This document shows positions 45,551-52,965 of a stretch of DNA of 64,000 nucleotides, one piece after another. The notes below the pieces were generated by a model. It worked only from the letters and a program-made list of their open reading frames with translations, was not told the origin of the DNA and did not search any database. Both the position numbers and the translations under genes were made by a program. Every line of letters begins with the position of its first letter. The stretch's first letter is position 1. The stretch is taken from the NCBI GenBank assembly GCA_017405765.1, contig JAFQZS010000050.1, positions 18,688 through 82,687 on the forward strand. Direction: 5' to 3'. This DNA is from Clostridia bacterium (GTDB lineage Bacteria; Bacillota; Clostridia; Oscillospirales; RGIG577).

Positions 45551-46916
45551 TCTTATGCTTTTCCTCCAAACATGCTTTATAAAAGTTTACTGCAAAATCG
45601 ATATTCGAATAAAAATGAAAGTGGGGGTATCCGGCGTAGAGTCTGTCTGTTGCAAATACTCCGCTCCATACTCTGCCGGAGGGCTTTCGCGCTTCAAATG
45701 AATCGCCGCTTGATCCGCAGTCCCAATAGTGAAACTCGTGCGCGCGTATTTTCTCTCCCTTGCGGCAGAGCATATTGTCATGCTTTGCCGTAAGCTCAAT
45801 ATATCCGAATCGGGAAAGTCTGCCCGTGTCAAAGCACTTGCCGTCAAAAAAGCCCGCCATGGGATACTCTCCTATGCTTTTTGTAAGATACATAAAGCCG
45901 CCGCATTCGGCAATGCACGGCAGTCGGTCTGACAGCGCGCTTTTAACGGAAATAAGCATAGACGTATTTTTGCAAAGACCTTGCGCATACAGTTCGGGAT
46001 ATCCGCCCCCAAGATACAGACCGCAGATACCTTCGGGCAGTTTTTTATCGTGCAGGGGGCTGAAATCTACAAGCTCGGCTCCCATACATTCCAACAAGGA
46101 AAGACTGTCCTCGTAATAAAAGCAAAACGCTTCATCGCGCGCAACGCCGATGCGCACGCTTTCAAAGCGAGGAGCCGCAATGTTTGCGTTATCCAAAGGC
46201 TCCGCTTCATTTGCGAGCTTTATTACAGCGTCTAGATCTATGCTTTTTTCTGCCTGACAGGACAGCATCTTTAGTTTTTCATTAAGCCCGTCGACCTCCC
46301 GCGCCGTCACAAGTCCGAGATGACGGCTCTCAAGCGAACATTTGGGCATGTAAGGCATAAAGCCGAGAGGGAGCACGCGCTTTTTGAATCTTTTTTTAAT
46401 TTCTTTTGAAAGCTCCTCATATATTCCGGGCGTACACCTGTTAAGAATAACGCCGCATATCAAATTGTCTGGATAAAACGATATAAAGCCGTCTATCAAA
46501 GCGAGTGTCGAAAGCGAAGCGCCGTTTGCCGGCGCCGTAAGAACAGCGGGGCAATTTATGCGCTTTGATATATCATAGGCGCTTCCCTTCTCGGACATGC
46601 CTATTCCGTCATAAAATCCCATAGCGCCTTCTATTATGTTTATATCCTTGTCTTTCGCTTTATTTTGAAGCAAAAAGCGAAGCGTCTCATCGTCAAAAAA
46701 GAAGCTGTCGAGATTTGAGCCCTTGTCGCCCGTTATCGCTGCGTGAAACATGGGGTCTATGTAATCGGGGCCGCACTTTTGCGTGCCTACTTTAAGTCCC
46801 CTGTTTACAAGAGCTTTTATAACGGCGCTTGCTACGGTGGTTTTGCCGCAACCGCTCGATGTGCCCGATATAAGAATTCGCGGTATGTGCATTTTTTTAT
46901 CGTCACACATTTTCAT
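45519..46916 (-). CDS. cbiA: Cobyrinate a,c-diamide synthase
   Basis: 465 aa glutamine-dependent amidase for the a and c side chains. The ATP domain opens RILISGTSSGCGKTTVASAVIKAL, with KCGPDYIDPMFHAAITG and EGAMGFYDGI. The amidotransferase domain has Cys in IAECGGFMYL and the His in HEFHYWD. The start at 46916 follows AGGAG and overlaps the ABC ATPase gene by 14 bp. The C-terminus runs about 20 residues past the usual end (EEKHKNDRKHRAFGN). Confidence 0.95.
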   Translation of the reverse strand: MKMCDDKKMHIPRILISGTSSGCGKTTVASAVIKALVNRGLKVGTQKCGPDYIDPMFHAAITGDKGSNLDSFFFDDETLRFLLQNKAKDKDINIIEGAMGFYDGIGMSEKGSAYDISKRINCPAVLTAPANGASLSTLALIDGFISFYPDNLICGVILNRCTPGIYEELSKEIKKRFKKRVLPLGFMPYMPKCSLESRHLGLVTAREVDGLNEKLKMLSCQAEKSIDLDAVIKLANEAEPLDNANIAAPRFESVRIGVARDEAFCFYYEDSLSLLECMGAELVDFSPLHDKKLPEGICGLYLGGGYPELYAQGLCKNTSMLISVKSALSDRLPCIAECGGFMYLTKSIGEYPMAGFFDGKCFDTGRLSRFGYIELTAKHDNMLCRKGEKIRAHEFHYWDCGSSGDSFEARKPSGRVWSGVFATDRLYAGYPHFHFYSNIDFAVNFYKACLEEKHKNDRKHRAFGN

Positions 46917-48024
46917 TTAATACTGCTCCTATACTTTTGTATATCGGCATGCCACGTTTACCGGCAAGCTCAACAAGGCGCGCATTCGGCAAATTAAACG
47001 TGCCTACAGGCGTTCCCGCATCTATTACGGCGCTGCATTTTAAAAGCACATCCGCCGCCTTATTAAAGCGCTCCTCTGAAACAAGCTCGAATGCGGGCGC
47101 CGATATAATGCAGTCCGACAGGCGCTTTGCCGCATACATGTCAACATCGTTTTCAAACAACACGCCCGTTGCGAACGGTATACCGCGCTTTTGAAGCGCC
47201 CTGTAAAAAGGTATGCCGCGCCCCGCTCCCGAAACTACGAACACGCGCGGCGCTCCTTTTGGTTTTTTTAGCTCCACGCTTCCGAACAAAAGATCGTACG
47301 ACCCTTTTTCCAGATCGTAGAGGCGCTCTATCGTATCGTCCCCAAGAATATCCTCCGGACTTCCGAAAGCCTCTATCTTATCTCCTTTCAGGCATACAAG
47401 ATAGTCCGACGCCTTTACTGCCAGATCTATTTCGTGAAGCGACATTATCACTGTAACTCCCGAACGCGCCATCTCTCTTAAAATTTCCAAAAGCTCTATC
47501 TTATATCGTATATCGAGATATGCCGTAGGCTCGTCGAGCAGCATCACCTTCGGCTCCTGACATATGGCGCGCGCAAGCATTATGCGCTGCTTTTGACCGT
47601 CAGACAGCGTAAAAAAGTCCTTATCGGCAAGTTCGCTTGCACGCACTTTTAAAAGAGCGTCTTTTACCGCGGCTTTATCGCCGGCACTCAGCCGTCCGAA
47701 CATATCCGTATATGGATAGCGCCCCATGGCGACGACCTCGGCGCACGTCAAAAGCTCCGAGCGCACACGCTCGGTAAGCACGACAGACATTTCCCTTGAG
47801 AGCTGACGCGGCGTCATTGATGAGATCTCGCGCTTATTTATATACACAGCGCCGCATATCGGCGAAAGCTGACGAGCCATCGATTTTAAAACAGTAGATT
47901 TGCCTGCCCCGTTAGGGCCTATAAGCGTAAGTATCTTGCCCCTTTCAAGACTTATATTTATATCGCGTATAAGCGCGGCGCCGTCATAACCGACAGCCAG
48001 ATCTTCTGTTTTGAAATATGACAT
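46903..48024 (-). CDS. ABC transporter ATPase (corrinoid/siderophore type) with C-terminal extra domain
   Basis: 373 aa. Residues 1-255 are a FecE/BtuD-like ATPase: Walker A GPNGAGKS, signature LSDGQKQR (usually LSGGQ), Walker B VMLLDEPTAYLD and switch His in SLHEID. Residues 258-373 form an additional domain beginning GAPRVFVVSGAGRGIPFYRALQKRG, with ATGVLFENDVDMYAA and AVIDAGTPVGTF. It looks like an alpha/beta Rossmann-like unit, function unknown. It sits with a permease and binding protein in the cobalamin operon, so corrinoid or precursor uptake is likely. Confidence 0.88.
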   Translation of the reverse strand: MSYFKTEDLAVGYDGAALIRDINISLERGKILTLIGPNGAGKSTVLKSMARQLSPICGAVYINKREISSMTPRQLSREMSVVLTERVRSELLTCAEVVAMGRYPYTDMFGRLSAGDKAAVKDALLKVRASELADKDFFTLSDGQKQRIMLARAICQEPKVMLLDEPTAYLDIRYKIELLEILREMARSGVTVIMSLHEIDLAVKASDYLVCLKGDKIEAFGSPEDILGDDTIERLYDLEKGSYDLLFGSVELKKPKGAPRVFVVSGAGRGIPFYRALQKRGIPFATGVLFENDVDMYAAKRLSDCIISAPAFELVSEERFNKAADVLLKCSAVIDAGTPVGTFNLPNARLVELAGKRGMPIYKSIGAVLNENV

Positions 48025-48026
48025 AT

Positions 48027-49157
48027 TCAGTCACCCTCCGCCTTCTTTCGCTTGATCATCATGTATATTACGACCGGCGCTCCGAAAACCGAAGTTACCG
48101 TTCCTATCATAAGCTCCGTTGGTGCAAAAAGCGTTCTTGCTATAAGGTCGCACAGAACGCAGAATACAGCTCCGCATAGGAAGCTTGCCGGTATAACGAA
48201 TATCGGCCTGGACGATTTTAAAAGAGAACGCGTTATGTGCGGCACGGCTACGCCCACGAAAGATATGGGACCTGCCAGCGCCGTTACACAGGCCGAAAGC
48301 ACGCTTGAAAATATAACGAGCGCGGCTCTAAGCGCCTTAATGTTTATACCCATGCTCAAGGCATATCCCTCGCCCAAAGCGTAGGCGCCTATCGGCTTTG
48401 AAATAAGCATAGCCGCAACCGTTCCCGCAAAGCATATCACCGCGGCCAGTCCTACGTTTGACCAGCTTGCGCCCGAAAAGCTTCCCATAGACCAGTTTGT
48501 AAGGTTTACAACGTCGTGCTCGCTTGCAAACGTAATACAGAAGTCTGTCGCCGCGCTGCATATATATCCTACCATTATTCCGACGACTAAGAGCATGGAC
48601 ATATTTTTTACCTTCTGTGAAAACAAGAGCACCAAAAAGGTGACAAGCATCGAACCGACAAATGCCGAACAAACGAGCGTGAGCGAGCTTACATGGCTCA
48701 TGTGACCGCTCAAAAAAATAAGCGTAATGCCAACCACCATTTTCGCGCCGGACGATATGCCCAAAACGAACGGTCCCGCTATCGGGTTTCTGAAAAACAC
48801 CTGCAAAAGATATCCCGATACCGACAGCGCGCCGCCCAAAACCGCCGCGAGCATCATGCGCGGCAGACGTATGGAAAAAAGTATCCTGCTCTCCGCAGCT
48901 CCGTAAACAGCCGACTGAAGATCAGTCTCATATGCGCCGTTCGTAAAAAGATTTGCCAAAGAAAACTTGATCGCAGCCCAAATCATACTTAGTATATCGC
49001 CCGTTTTTATCGAAACGGAGCCTATGTTCACATTAAGCGTCATTCCGAAAACGAAGATAACGGCAAGTATTATCATAACAATAACGAAACGTCCCGCACC
49101 GTAAGTTTTTTTTTGATTTTCGGCAGGCAAAGGCATATTTGGTTTTTTATATTTCAT
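48027..49157 (-). CDS. ABC transporter permease, FecCD/BtuC family
   Basis: 376 aa with about ten membrane helices. Family markers: LPRMMLAAVLGGALSVSGYLLQVFFRNPIAGPFVLGISSGAKM and GPISFVGVAVPHITR. The latter is the coupling helix region that contacts the ATPase encoded 3 bp downstream. The ATG at 49157 has GGGGAGG upstream. An earlier frame start (49208) lies before the ribosome site. The polar N-terminus (MKYKKPNMPLPAENQKK) is slightly longer than BtuC. Confidence 0.92.
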   Translation of the reverse strand: MKYKKPNMPLPAENQKKTYGAGRFVIVMIILAVIFVFGMTLNVNIGSVSIKTGDILSMIWAAIKFSLANLFTNGAYETDLQSAVYGAAESRILFSIRLPRMMLAAVLGGALSVSGYLLQVFFRNPIAGPFVLGISSGAKMVVGITLIFLSGHMSHVSSLTLVCSAFVGSMLVTFLVLLFSQKVKNMSMLLVVGIMVGYICSAATDFCITFASEHDVVNLTNWSMGSFSGASWSNVGLAAVICFAGTVAAMLISKPIGAYALGEGYALSMGINIKALRAALVIFSSVLSACVTALAGPISFVGVAVPHITRSLLKSSRPIFVIPASFLCGAVFCVLCDLIARTLFAPTELMIGTVTSVFGAPVVIYMMIKRKKAEGD

Positions 49158-49218
49158 TTTATGACCGCCTCCCCCGCTTATATCATACACGGAAAACAAC
49201 GCTGACATTAAGCGCTTT

Positions 49219-50358
49219 TTATTTCAGACGATATAAAAACGGCACGCTGTCTTTTTTGTCCGCTTCCCCCGAAAATATCATGTGAAAGCTCTCTGTCATT
49301 TCGCCGAGCTTTGTCGTCTCCTGATACATATTTCTTTGGGTACACCATACATTGCCGTTTTTTACTGCCTTGAAATCGTGAAGCAGCGCGCTTTTTTCCA
49401 AAAGCTCGTCCATTGTATCAAGGTTTTTATCTATTGCGCTGTTGTAGATAATATAATCGGCGTCTTTTGCCGCCGCATAAAAAGTTTCCATTTCCACTGT
49501 CACGGTCGAAGTTTTAAGCTCCGGATCGCCTATGTCCTCAAATACATAATCTCCGCCCGCAAGCTCTATCATTTTCGTTATATAATCTCCGCTTTTACGA
49601 ACTACTACCTCTCCCGATGAATTTATATAGAAAAACGATACCGTTTTCCCCGTGCTTTCGTCGCTTATTGCGGCGTCGAAAAAGGCCTTTTGCTCATCAA
49701 ACACGTCTTTTGCCTCTTTTTCCTTATTAAAAAGCGCGCCGTAGACCTTTATCCATTCCGTGCGTCCCAAAGGATGATCTTCAAGGCTTGACCGATCTAC
49801 GAACACGGCTATGCCGAGCTCCTCAAGCTTGTCCTTCACGTCGGATGCATGCCCTATCATCATCGACTCTACGGCAAGCGGACATCCCTCGGATAACAAA
49901 AGCTCGTAATCGGGCTCACTGTATTTTCCCGCGTATATTATACGCCCGGCCTCCATTGCCGCCTTTGCGTTTTCAATATACCAGCCGTCCGACTTCGTTC
50001 CCGAAAGACGTATGGCGTCAAGGCTGCCTATGGCGTCAAAAAGACACATTGCCGCAGTAGCCGCAAGATATACGTTTTTCAACGGCTGATAAAGAGGCGT
50101 TATATCCTCAGGAGTACCCGAGGGCAGCTTTCCGCCCTCGGGTATCACAAGAAATCTTGAGCCGTCCGAAAGAGTGATAAGCTTATATCCGCCCTCGTAA
50201 TAATCCACAGAGAACTGCTCTGCAAAATCAAGCTCCATGCTCTCTTCATATTTTAACGTGTCGAAGGAAGCGTCTGTCTTATTGTTATCGGCGGCACATC
50301 CCGAAAAAAGGAGCATTATAAGCGCTATTATAATACAGGCGGCCGTTATCCGCTTCAT
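49219..50358 (-). CDS. ABC transporter substrate-binding lipoprotein
   Basis: 379 aa. The signal sequence RITAACIIIALIMLLFSGC ends in a lipobox with Cys. The rest has the two-lobed periplasmic-binding-protein type III fold (TroA/BtuF/FepB class): LKNVYLAATAAMCLFDAIGSLDAIRLSG, the long helix between lobes, and IIYNSAIDKNLDTMDELL. The ligand could be cobalamin, cobinamide, a siderophore or a cobalt-tetrapyrrole; position behind the riboswitch favours corrinoids. The ATG at 50358 follows the preceding stop by 1 bp. Confidence 0.88.
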   Translation of the reverse strand: MKRITAACIIIALIMLLFSGCAADNNKTDASFDTLKYEESMELDFAEQFSVDYYEGGYKLITLSDGSRFLVIPEGGKLPSGTPEDITPLYQPLKNVYLAATAAMCLFDAIGSLDAIRLSGTKSDGWYIENAKAAMEAGRIIYAGKYSEPDYELLLSEGCPLAVESMMIGHASDVKDKLEELGIAVFVDRSSLEDHPLGRTEWIKVYGALFNKEKEAKDVFDEQKAFFDAAISDESTGKTVSFFYINSSGEVVVRKSGDYITKMIELAGGDYVFEDIGDPELKTSTVTVEMETFYAAAKDADYIIYNSAIDKNLDTMDELLEKSALLHDFKAVKNGNVWCTQRNMYQETTKLGEMTESFHMIFSGEADKKDSVPFLYRLK

Positions 50359-50359
50359 A

Positions 50360-51178
50360 TTACTCACCCTTTGCTTTTATCGTGCTCATGTCAAAATGCA
50401 GAGTATAATCTATAAGATGCGGCTCGCTCATTGCGGTCGTAAGCGCGCTCACCGCCATATTCCCCTCGCCGTCCGGCTCGAACGGTATCATAAATGCCGA
50501 ATTTCCTTCTTCGTTTACGGGATCGTACTGCGTATCATTAAGCGTCATATACTCATAATGAGGGCTGCTCATGATTATAAGCGCCTGTGCTTTGCCTTCG
50601 TTTACGAAAAGCGCCGCGGGAGATTCAACGCTTGCTTTTCCCGAGCCGCCGTCCAAAACGACGTCTATCGTATATTCGCCGTCGGACAGCGCATCACCGC
50701 TTACTTCGCCGGATATCGCTTCGGGATTTGATACCTTCACCTTATGATCGTACCAATCGCCCGACGCGCCCAATATGGCGCAGTCGAACTCCTCATCGAG
50801 CACAGGCACGGGCAGATCGAAGCCGTATACCTCCTCTGAGGTCCCGTCACTGTATGTAACTTCATCTAATGTCGGCATTATAAGGCCCGCTTCGTCATTT
50901 GCCGCCTCTTCCTTTGTGCCCTGATAGAGCGTAACTATCCTTTTTGACACAAGCGAAATGTGTATAGTCATATCGCCGTTTTCAACAGTAAGCGTGCCCT
51001 TTCCGCCGCACGCCTCGTTTACGTGGAACATACTGCTGTCCGTGTCGAAATCTGCCGTGTAAACTCCGTCGGGGAGCGCGGCTTCATCGCTTGGCGCCGC
51101 GTCGTTCGACGCACATCCCGCAAAAAACGCAAGTATAAGCGCGGCCGCGCATATAAACGCAATGATTTTATTCTTCAT
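50360..51178 (-). CDS. Surface lipoprotein with two NEAT-like beta domains
   Basis: 272 aa. Signal and lipobox: FICAAALILAFFAGC (Cys 21). Two similar beta-rich halves follow: one begins DGVYTADFDTDSSMF near 37, the other DGEYTIDVVLDGGSG near 166. Each continues with a strand-rich stretch. The second ends SSPHYEYMTLNDTQYDPVNE and then LTTAMSEPHLIDYTLHFD, which resembles NEAT (near-iron-transporter) domains that bind haem-like tetrapyrroles. Family assignment is by eye and uncertain. Between CbiK and the ABC importer it may hand a corrinoid or porphyrinoid to the binding protein. Confidence 0.65.
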   Translation of the reverse strand: MKNKIIAFICAAALILAFFAGCASNDAAPSDEAALPDGVYTADFDTDSSMFHVNEACGGKGTLTVENGDMTIHISLVSKRIVTLYQGTKEEAANDEAGLIMPTLDEVTYSDGTSEEVYGFDLPVPVLDEEFDCAILGASGDWYDHKVKVSNPEAISGEVSGDALSDGEYTIDVVLDGGSGKASVESPAALFVNEGKAQALIIMSSPHYEYMTLNDTQYDPVNEEGNSAFMIPFEPDGEGNMAVSALTTAMSEPHLIDYTLHFDMSTIKAKGE

Positions 51179-51193
51179 ATGCGATCACCGACC

Positions 51194-52405
51194 TTATTCT
51201 ACGGATGATATAGCGTTGCCCGTATGCTGCACGTATATCGACTGGATCGCCGGTATTCTGCCGAGACCCTCTATCTGAACGTCAACGCTCTCAAAATTAC
51301 CCGATGCATTAAAAACGCTGAGCCACGAATCCTCGTCTTCGCCCGCCATGTCGTTATTCGCGTGGTCTCCGGCAACTACCATGAAGGAACGCAGTACCAC
51401 GGACTTATATCCCGCTTCGCTTACCTTTGCAAGAACTGCCTCGCAGGACGTATCCTCCGGCTCACCCTCTACCGTGCCGATAAATACGTTTTCATAGCCG
51501 AGAGTATTCATTTGCGTCTGCATCTGAGAGTAAGATACCTTCGCGGTATGCGAGGTGCCGTGTCCCATTAAAACGAAAGCCGTGCCGGCCTCTGCGGCAA
51601 CCGCCGGACTTTGAAATCCGCTCTCCCAAACAGCAGTCGCGGTCACTGCCTTTGCAACGGCTTCTTTGTCGGAGTTTATGACCGAAGCGTCAGAGCCCAC
51701 TTCGCCAAGAAGTGGCTCTGCTATAACGATATTATTAAACTGTCCCTCGTAAGCCGTAACGGCTTCGACGATCTCGTCGTATTCCGCGCCGTGCATAAGA
51801 TGTGTGGGCTGGATAACGAGATTTATTACTCCGTTTGAAACGGCGCGTTCAAGCGCCTGAGTTATATTGTCTATCTTCTCTCCGTCGCGCGCCTGTACGT
51901 GATTTATGATTATCTGCGACGTGAACGCACGGCGCACCGACCAGTCGGGATAAGCCGCCGCAAGCGCGTCCTCTATGCCTTTAATGTCAGCGGCACGGCT
52001 GTCGTTAAACGACGTGCCGAAGCTTACTACGAGCAATTCGTTCTCGCCTATGCCGTCGGAATTGAGCGGATCGTCAAGCGATGCGTCGCCCGTATCGCGG
52101 CCGAAATAGTCGGGATCGGCGTTCTCGCCGGCAACCAATGCCTTCTGCTCGTCGGTGAGCGCATCCCACGCGGCGCGCGCCGCTTCGCACTGAGCGTCGG
52201 TGTCCTCGCTCCACGTCTGAACGTATATGGCGTCTATGAGCGCGGCTGCATCGTCCGCCGCAGCCTGGTCTGCGTCCTGCAAGGCAGTCTGCGCATCGGG
52301 CTCTGCATCTTCGCTCCCGCCTGCCTTCTGAGATGAGCATCCCGCCGCCATGAGTATAAGGCAGAACGCCAAAACCAACGGTATAAGTCTCTTTATGATC
52401 TTCAT
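51194..52405 (-). CDS. cbiK: Lipoprotein sirohydrochlorin cobaltochelatase
   Basis: 403 aa. The signal MKIIKRLIPLVLAFCLILMAAGC gives a lipid anchor at Cys23. An acidic, Ala-rich linker (24-120) holds a short DALTDEQKALV helix pair. From 121 follows the CbiK chelatase (ELLVVSFGTSFNDSRAADIKGIE). The metal-site histidines are H202 in PTHLMHGAEYDE, aligning with the first active His of enteric CbiK, and H282 in MGHGTSH. The enzyme inserts Co2+ into sirohydrochlorin. The export signal puts it outside the membrane, as in the periplasmic form known from Desulfovibrio. First gene behind the riboswitch. Confidence 0.9.
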   Translation of the reverse strand: MKIIKRLIPLVLAFCLILMAAGCSSQKAGGSEDAEPDAQTALQDADQAAADDAAALIDAIYVQTWSEDTDAQCEAARAAWDALTDEQKALVAGENADPDYFGRDTGDASLDDPLNSDGIGENELLVVSFGTSFNDSRAADIKGIEDALAAAYPDWSVRRAFTSQIIINHVQARDGEKIDNITQALERAVSNGVINLVIQPTHLMHGAEYDEIVEAVTAYEGQFNNIVIAEPLLGEVGSDASVINSDKEAVAKAVTATAVWESGFQSPAVAAEAGTAFVLMGHGTSHTAKVSYSQMQTQMNTLGYENVFIGTVEGEPEDTSCEAVLAKVSEAGYKSVVLRSFMVVAGDHANNDMAGEDEDSWLSVFNASGNFESVDVQIEGLGRIPAIQSIYVQHTGNAISSVE

Positions 52406-52458
52406 TTTTTTGTCCTCCGTATTTTTATTTTAAGGGTCTTATGCCCCTAAAGGCAATA

Positions 52459-52496
52459 TAAAAAGTAAAACGCGGCAGCTCTGTTAGAACTGCCGC
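52459..52496 (-). terminator. Expression-platform terminator of the cobalamin riboswitch
   Basis: 11-bp stem (GCGGCAGCTCT at 52472-52482 with 52486-52496, one G-U), 3-base loop. On the minus strand TTTTACTTTTTAT follows. It lies 66 nt after the aptamer and 54 bp before cbiK. Confidence 0.8.
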
Positions 52497-52562
52497 AGCC
52501 GTTTTTCTGCATGACAAAACATACCTACCCGCCCCAATATCGAGAGCATGTAAGTAAAACTA

Positions 52563-52750
52563 CGTTTAAGCAGGTCTCCTGACTTACGCCTCATAAGCCT
52601 GTTCGCACAGCCTTCTCAGGGAGCATCCCCAATGACCGGCTTTCGCCGCGTGCGTGGCCTCACGCGCATACAGTGGCGGTACCGTTTCGGATTCTGACCG
52701 AATTCACTATTCTCCGCCGTCCCTTTGGCGGGATGGGCGGCACTTAAACG
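52563..52750 (-). ncRNA. Cobalamin riboswitch aptamer
   Basis: 188 nt on the minus strand. P1 is closed by CGTTTAAG (52743-52750) and CTTAAACG (52563-52570). Conserved core pieces in order: AATAGTGAATTCGGTCAGAA, CGGTACCGCCACTGTA, GCGAAAGCCGGTCA, and the 3' B12-box region GTAAGTCAGGAGACCTGC. It should bind adenosylcobalamin or a related corrinoid and shut off the downstream operon through the terminator at 52459-52496. Confidence 0.95.
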
Positions 52751-52755
52751 TATAT

Positions 52756-52953
52756 TTATTTACTTAAATCATAAGCCTTTGGTTCACTTTTGTCAACCTC
52801 GGCGCGCCCGCGGGCTTTTGCGCATTTTTTTGCGCACCCGGCGCAGCCCGGAGAGCATCCGCACGAACCTCTGTTTTTATATATCGTTCTTACTGCGAAG
52901 AACACCGCAGCCGCTACAGCCGCAATGATGAAAATATCCCATCCGTTAAGCAT
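52756..52953 (-). CDS. FeoB-associated Cys-rich membrane peptide
   Basis: 65 aa. One membrane helix (IFIIAAVAAAVFFAVRTIY) is followed by the Cys cluster CGCSPGCAGCAKKC and a charged tail. This matches the small peptides found after feoB in Firmicutes, thought to assist ferrous iron transport. It is 12 bp downstream of feoB with AAGGAGG. Its last codons hold the promoter of the cobalamin operon. Confidence 0.88.
   Translation of the reverse strand: MLNGWDIFIIAAVAAAVFFAVRTIYKNRGSCGCSPGCAGCAKKCAKARGRAEVDKSEPKAYDLSK
52768..52796 (-). promoter_or_regulatory. Cobalamin operon promoter inside the preceding gene
   Basis: Minus strand: TTGACA (52791-52796), 17 bp, TATGAT (52768-52773), located in the last 14 codons of the FeoB-associated gene. 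Transcription would begin about 10 nt before the riboswitch P1. Confidence 0.7.
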
Positions 52954-52965
52954 AAGGGTTCCTCC

